Source of the DNA: an uncultured Eubacteriales bacterium
GTDB lineage: Bacteria > Bacillota > Clostridia > Peptostreptococcales > Anaerovoracaceae
Length of the DNA: 7,678 nucleotides
Direction: 5' to 3'
NCBI GenBank assembly: GCA_959021945.1
Contig: CAUEYG010000059.1
Location: 1-7,678, forward strand
Under the pieces are notes generated by a model, which had not been told where the DNA came from, searched no databases, and saw only the letters and a program-made list of their open reading frames with translations. The stretch's first letter is position 1; the number at the start of each line of letters is the position of its first letter. The position numbers were made by a program, and so were the translations under genes. Shown in pieces: positions 6,745 through 7,678 of this stretch.

Positions 6745-7313
6745 AGATTTTTCTCTCCTTTCAAATGGTCTAATTCCTCCATAATTTGTTTTAGCCTTTG
6801 TAATCCCCGCGAAATGATAGAACGTACTGTGTTTGGATTAATACGAAGAAGTTCTGCAATTTCTTTATGGCTCAATTCCCCAAAATAACGGAGACGAATA
6901 GGCTCAGAATACTTGGGGGACAGAGTCTGCAGTGAGATATGCAAGCATTGGATAGATTCCTGCGTTACCAAAAGATCTAATATATCTTGCTCAATTCGGC
7001 GGTCTTCCGGTTTTTGTATGTCAAGGTCAGAAGTTGTATACTGGTACTTTTGTTCTGCTAAACGGCGAAAGGAGATGTATTGGTTATGTGCAACTCGGAG
7101 AAGCCAGGCTTTCTGATAATTAATTTCTAACAGTTTTTTTCTGTTCTTCCATGCGGTGACCATAACATCCTGTGCCATATCTTCAGCTAAAGTGGATTCA
7201 GCACCTAAATGTAAAAAGTAGCGGTAAATATCTGCATAAAAAGGAATGATTTGCAATGTAAAGGCTTCTTCTATCTTTTTTTCGGCATTGGTACAACTGT
7301 GTTTTTTTAACAT
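6741..7313 (-). CDS. RNA polymerase sigma factor, sigma-70 family (ECF-like)
   Basis: A 190-residue sigma factor with only regions 2 and 4, as in the ECF group. Region 2 spans about 24-88: IYRYFLHLGAEST, the core-binding stretch LAEDMAQDVMVTAWKN and the -10-recognition part WLLRVAHNQYISFRR. A variable linker (90-122) precedes region 4 (about 127-176), which has LQTLSPKYSEPIRLRYFGELS and the helix-turn-helix HKEIAELLRINPNTVRSIISRGLQRLK for -35 binding. The start is preceded by GAGGT at eight bases. The gene overlaps its anti-sigma gene by four bases. It is transcribed from a near-consensus sigma-A promoter, so its activity is probably controlled mainly by the anti-sigma factor. A plausible target is the divergent gene at 7474, which has an ECF-type promoter, and possibly the ABC operon; both are inferences. 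Confidence 0.92.
   Translation of the reverse strand: MLKKHSCTNAEKKIEEAFTLQIIPFYADIYRYFLHLGAESTLAEDMAQDVMVTAWKNRKKLLEINYQKAWLLRVAHNQYISFRRLAEQKYQYTTSDLDIQKPEDRRIEQDILDLLVTQESIQCLHISLQTLSPKYSEPIRLRYFGELSHKEIAELLRINPNTVRSIISRGLQRLKQIMEELDHLKGEKNL
6753..6761 (-). promoter_or_regulatory. Ribosome binding site of the anti-sigma gene
   Basis: Minus-strand AAAGGAGAG, eight bases before the ATG at 6744 and inside the sigma coding region. It confirms the ATGA-overlap start. Confidence 0.65.
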
Positions 7314-7321
7314 GATTTTTT

Positions 7322-7326
7322 ACCTC
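7322..7326 (-). promoter_or_regulatory. Ribosome binding site of the sigma gene
   Basis: Minus-strand GAGGT, eight bases before the ATG at 7313, after an AT-rich leader. Confidence 0.55.
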
Positions 7327-7333
7327 AACAGAA

Positions 7334-7362
7334 ATTATATCTTTTATTTAAACTTTTTTCAA
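7334..7362 (-). promoter_or_regulatory. Sigma-A promoter of the sigma/anti-sigma operon
   Basis: On the minus strand -35 TTGAAA (7357-7362, 5 of 6) is followed by a 17-base spacer and -10 TATAAT (7334-7339, 6 of 6). The predicted 5' leader is short, about 15 bases. No ECF-type element is seen on this strand, so direct autoregulation of the sigma gene is not supported. Confidence 0.75.
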
Positions 7363-7368
7363 TATTGG

Positions 7369-7396
7369 TGCAACAAAAGGATGCATGATGCGTTTA
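7369..7396 (+). promoter_or_regulatory. Candidate ECF-type promoter of the exported-protein gene
   Basis: TGCAAC (7369-7374), a 16-base spacer and CGTTTA (7391-7396). The B. subtilis SigW-type consensus is TGAAAC-N16-CGTATA, so each box matches 5 of 6 with the exact spacing. The AAC and CGT cores characteristic of ECF promoters are both present. It points at the gene at 7474 and would give a leader of roughly 70 bases. No convincing sigma-A promoter was found for that gene. The -35 boxes of this and the divergent sigma-A promoter are only six bases apart. Confidence 0.55.
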
Positions 7397-7402
7397 TATG
7401 GT

Positions 7403-7452
7403 AAAAGGAGGTTCAAGTGTGTAACTCCACATATAAAAGCTTAACTAAATAA
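7403..7452 (+). other. Leader with second Shine-Dalgarno and 11-codon GTG mini-ORF
   Basis: AAAAGGAGG (7403-7411) is followed at five bases by GTG (7417), which opens an 11-codon frame (V/M-C-N-S-T-Y-K-S-L-T-K) ending in TAA at 7450-7452. Five bases later begins the AAAAGGAG of the main gene. GGAG (7407-7410) can also pair with CTCC (7425-7428) to form a small hairpin around the GTG. It could be a translated leader peptide or a decayed start. The sequence shows only the arrangement. Confidence 0.3.
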
Positions 7453-7473
7453 CAGTAAAAGGAGAAAAGTATT

Positions 7474-7678
7474 ATGAAACACAACATAACAATAATAATT
7501 TCAATCTTATTAATAATTGCACTTTTCGCAAGTCTTCCATTGGTTGGATTTGCAAATGACAACCGCATAGAAAGTACAATGGTAGAAGCGAAGAGTATTG
7601 ATATGGTATCACCAGATCCATCTGAAATATTACCCCTTAAAGAAAATCAACAAAAAATTACCTATACATCAGACGAGT
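7474..7678 (+). CDS. Exported protein with signal peptide, unknown function, 3' partial
   Basis: An open frame from ATG 7474 to the window edge encodes at least 68 residues. AAAAGGAG, nine bases upstream, supports the start. The N-terminus is a textbook signal peptide: MKHN, a hydrophobic core (about 5-24, ITIIISILLIIALFASLPLV) and a likely cleavage site after GFA (about residue 27). The mature part visible begins NDNRIESTMVEAKSIDMV and is rich in Ser, Glu, Lys and Thr. No lipobox Cys is present, so it is secreted or retained by a later anchor rather than being a lipoprotein. I do not recognise the family. It is divergent from the sigma operon, sits behind a candidate ECF-type promoter, and is markedly AT-rich (about 32% GC by hand count). 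The inferred role is an envelope-stress effector under control of the neighbouring sigma factor. Confidence 0.8.
   Translation, partial: MKHNITIIISILLIIALFASLPLVGFANDNRIESTMVEAKSIDMVSPDPSEILPLKENQQKITYTSDE

Noticed and set aside
7314..7473. Riboswitch or structured RNA in the divergent intergenic region
   Set aside because: The leaders are short and AT-rich, with only one small GGAG/CTCC hairpin. No known aptamer pattern was recognised.

Overview
The window looks like chromosomal DNA of a low-to-moderate GC Gram-positive bacterium, most likely a Clostridia member (Lachnospiraceae-like gut Firmicute). The reasons are strong AGGAGG-type ribosome binding sites, near-consensus sigma-A promoters, an OmpR-type regulator and intramembrane-type kinase next to an FtsX-type ABC transporter, and a sigma-70-family (ECF-like) factor with a DUF4367 membrane anti-sigma factor. 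The species assignment is an inference. Base composition varies: a sampled 60-base line in the kinase gene is 50% GC, one in the sigma gene is 37%, and the secreted-protein gene at the right end is about 32% (hand counts).

Layout, left to right. On the plus strand at 1-908 are the 3' end of an IbrA-like gene (PAPS-reductase superfamily, DUF3440 C-terminus) and an overlapping IbrB-like ParB/DGxHR-domain gene. They converge on a minus-strand block that reads right to left: ABC ATPase (5913-5245), long FtsX-type permease (5245-2711), OmpR-family response regulator (2650-1970) and sensor kinase (1966-944). Upstream, on the same minus strand, are a sigma factor (7313-6741) and its anti-sigma factor (6744-6016), overlapping by ATGA. 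Divergent from the sigma gene, on the plus strand, a small gene for an exported protein begins at 7474 and runs off the window.

How the parts may work together. The ABC transporter and two-component system look like a cell-envelope stress or antimicrobial-peptide resistance and sensing module. The kinase has almost no extracytoplasmic part, while the permease carries two large extracytoplasmic domains, so the transporter is the likelier sensor. The operon has its own promoter region with a good -10 and a poor -35, plus an internal sigma-A promoter in front of the regulator and kinase genes. The sigma/anti-sigma pair has a near-perfect sigma-A promoter. Six bases away, on the opposite strand, is a sequence closely resembling an ECF-type promoter (TGCAAC-N16-CGTTTA) in front of the exported-protein gene. 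This suggests that the sigma factor controls that gene.

The least explained elements are the IbrA/IbrB-like pair, the divergent ECF-type promoter with its exported product, and a small leader with an extra strong Shine-Dalgarno sequence. No mobile element, CRISPR array, tRNA or rRNA was seen.
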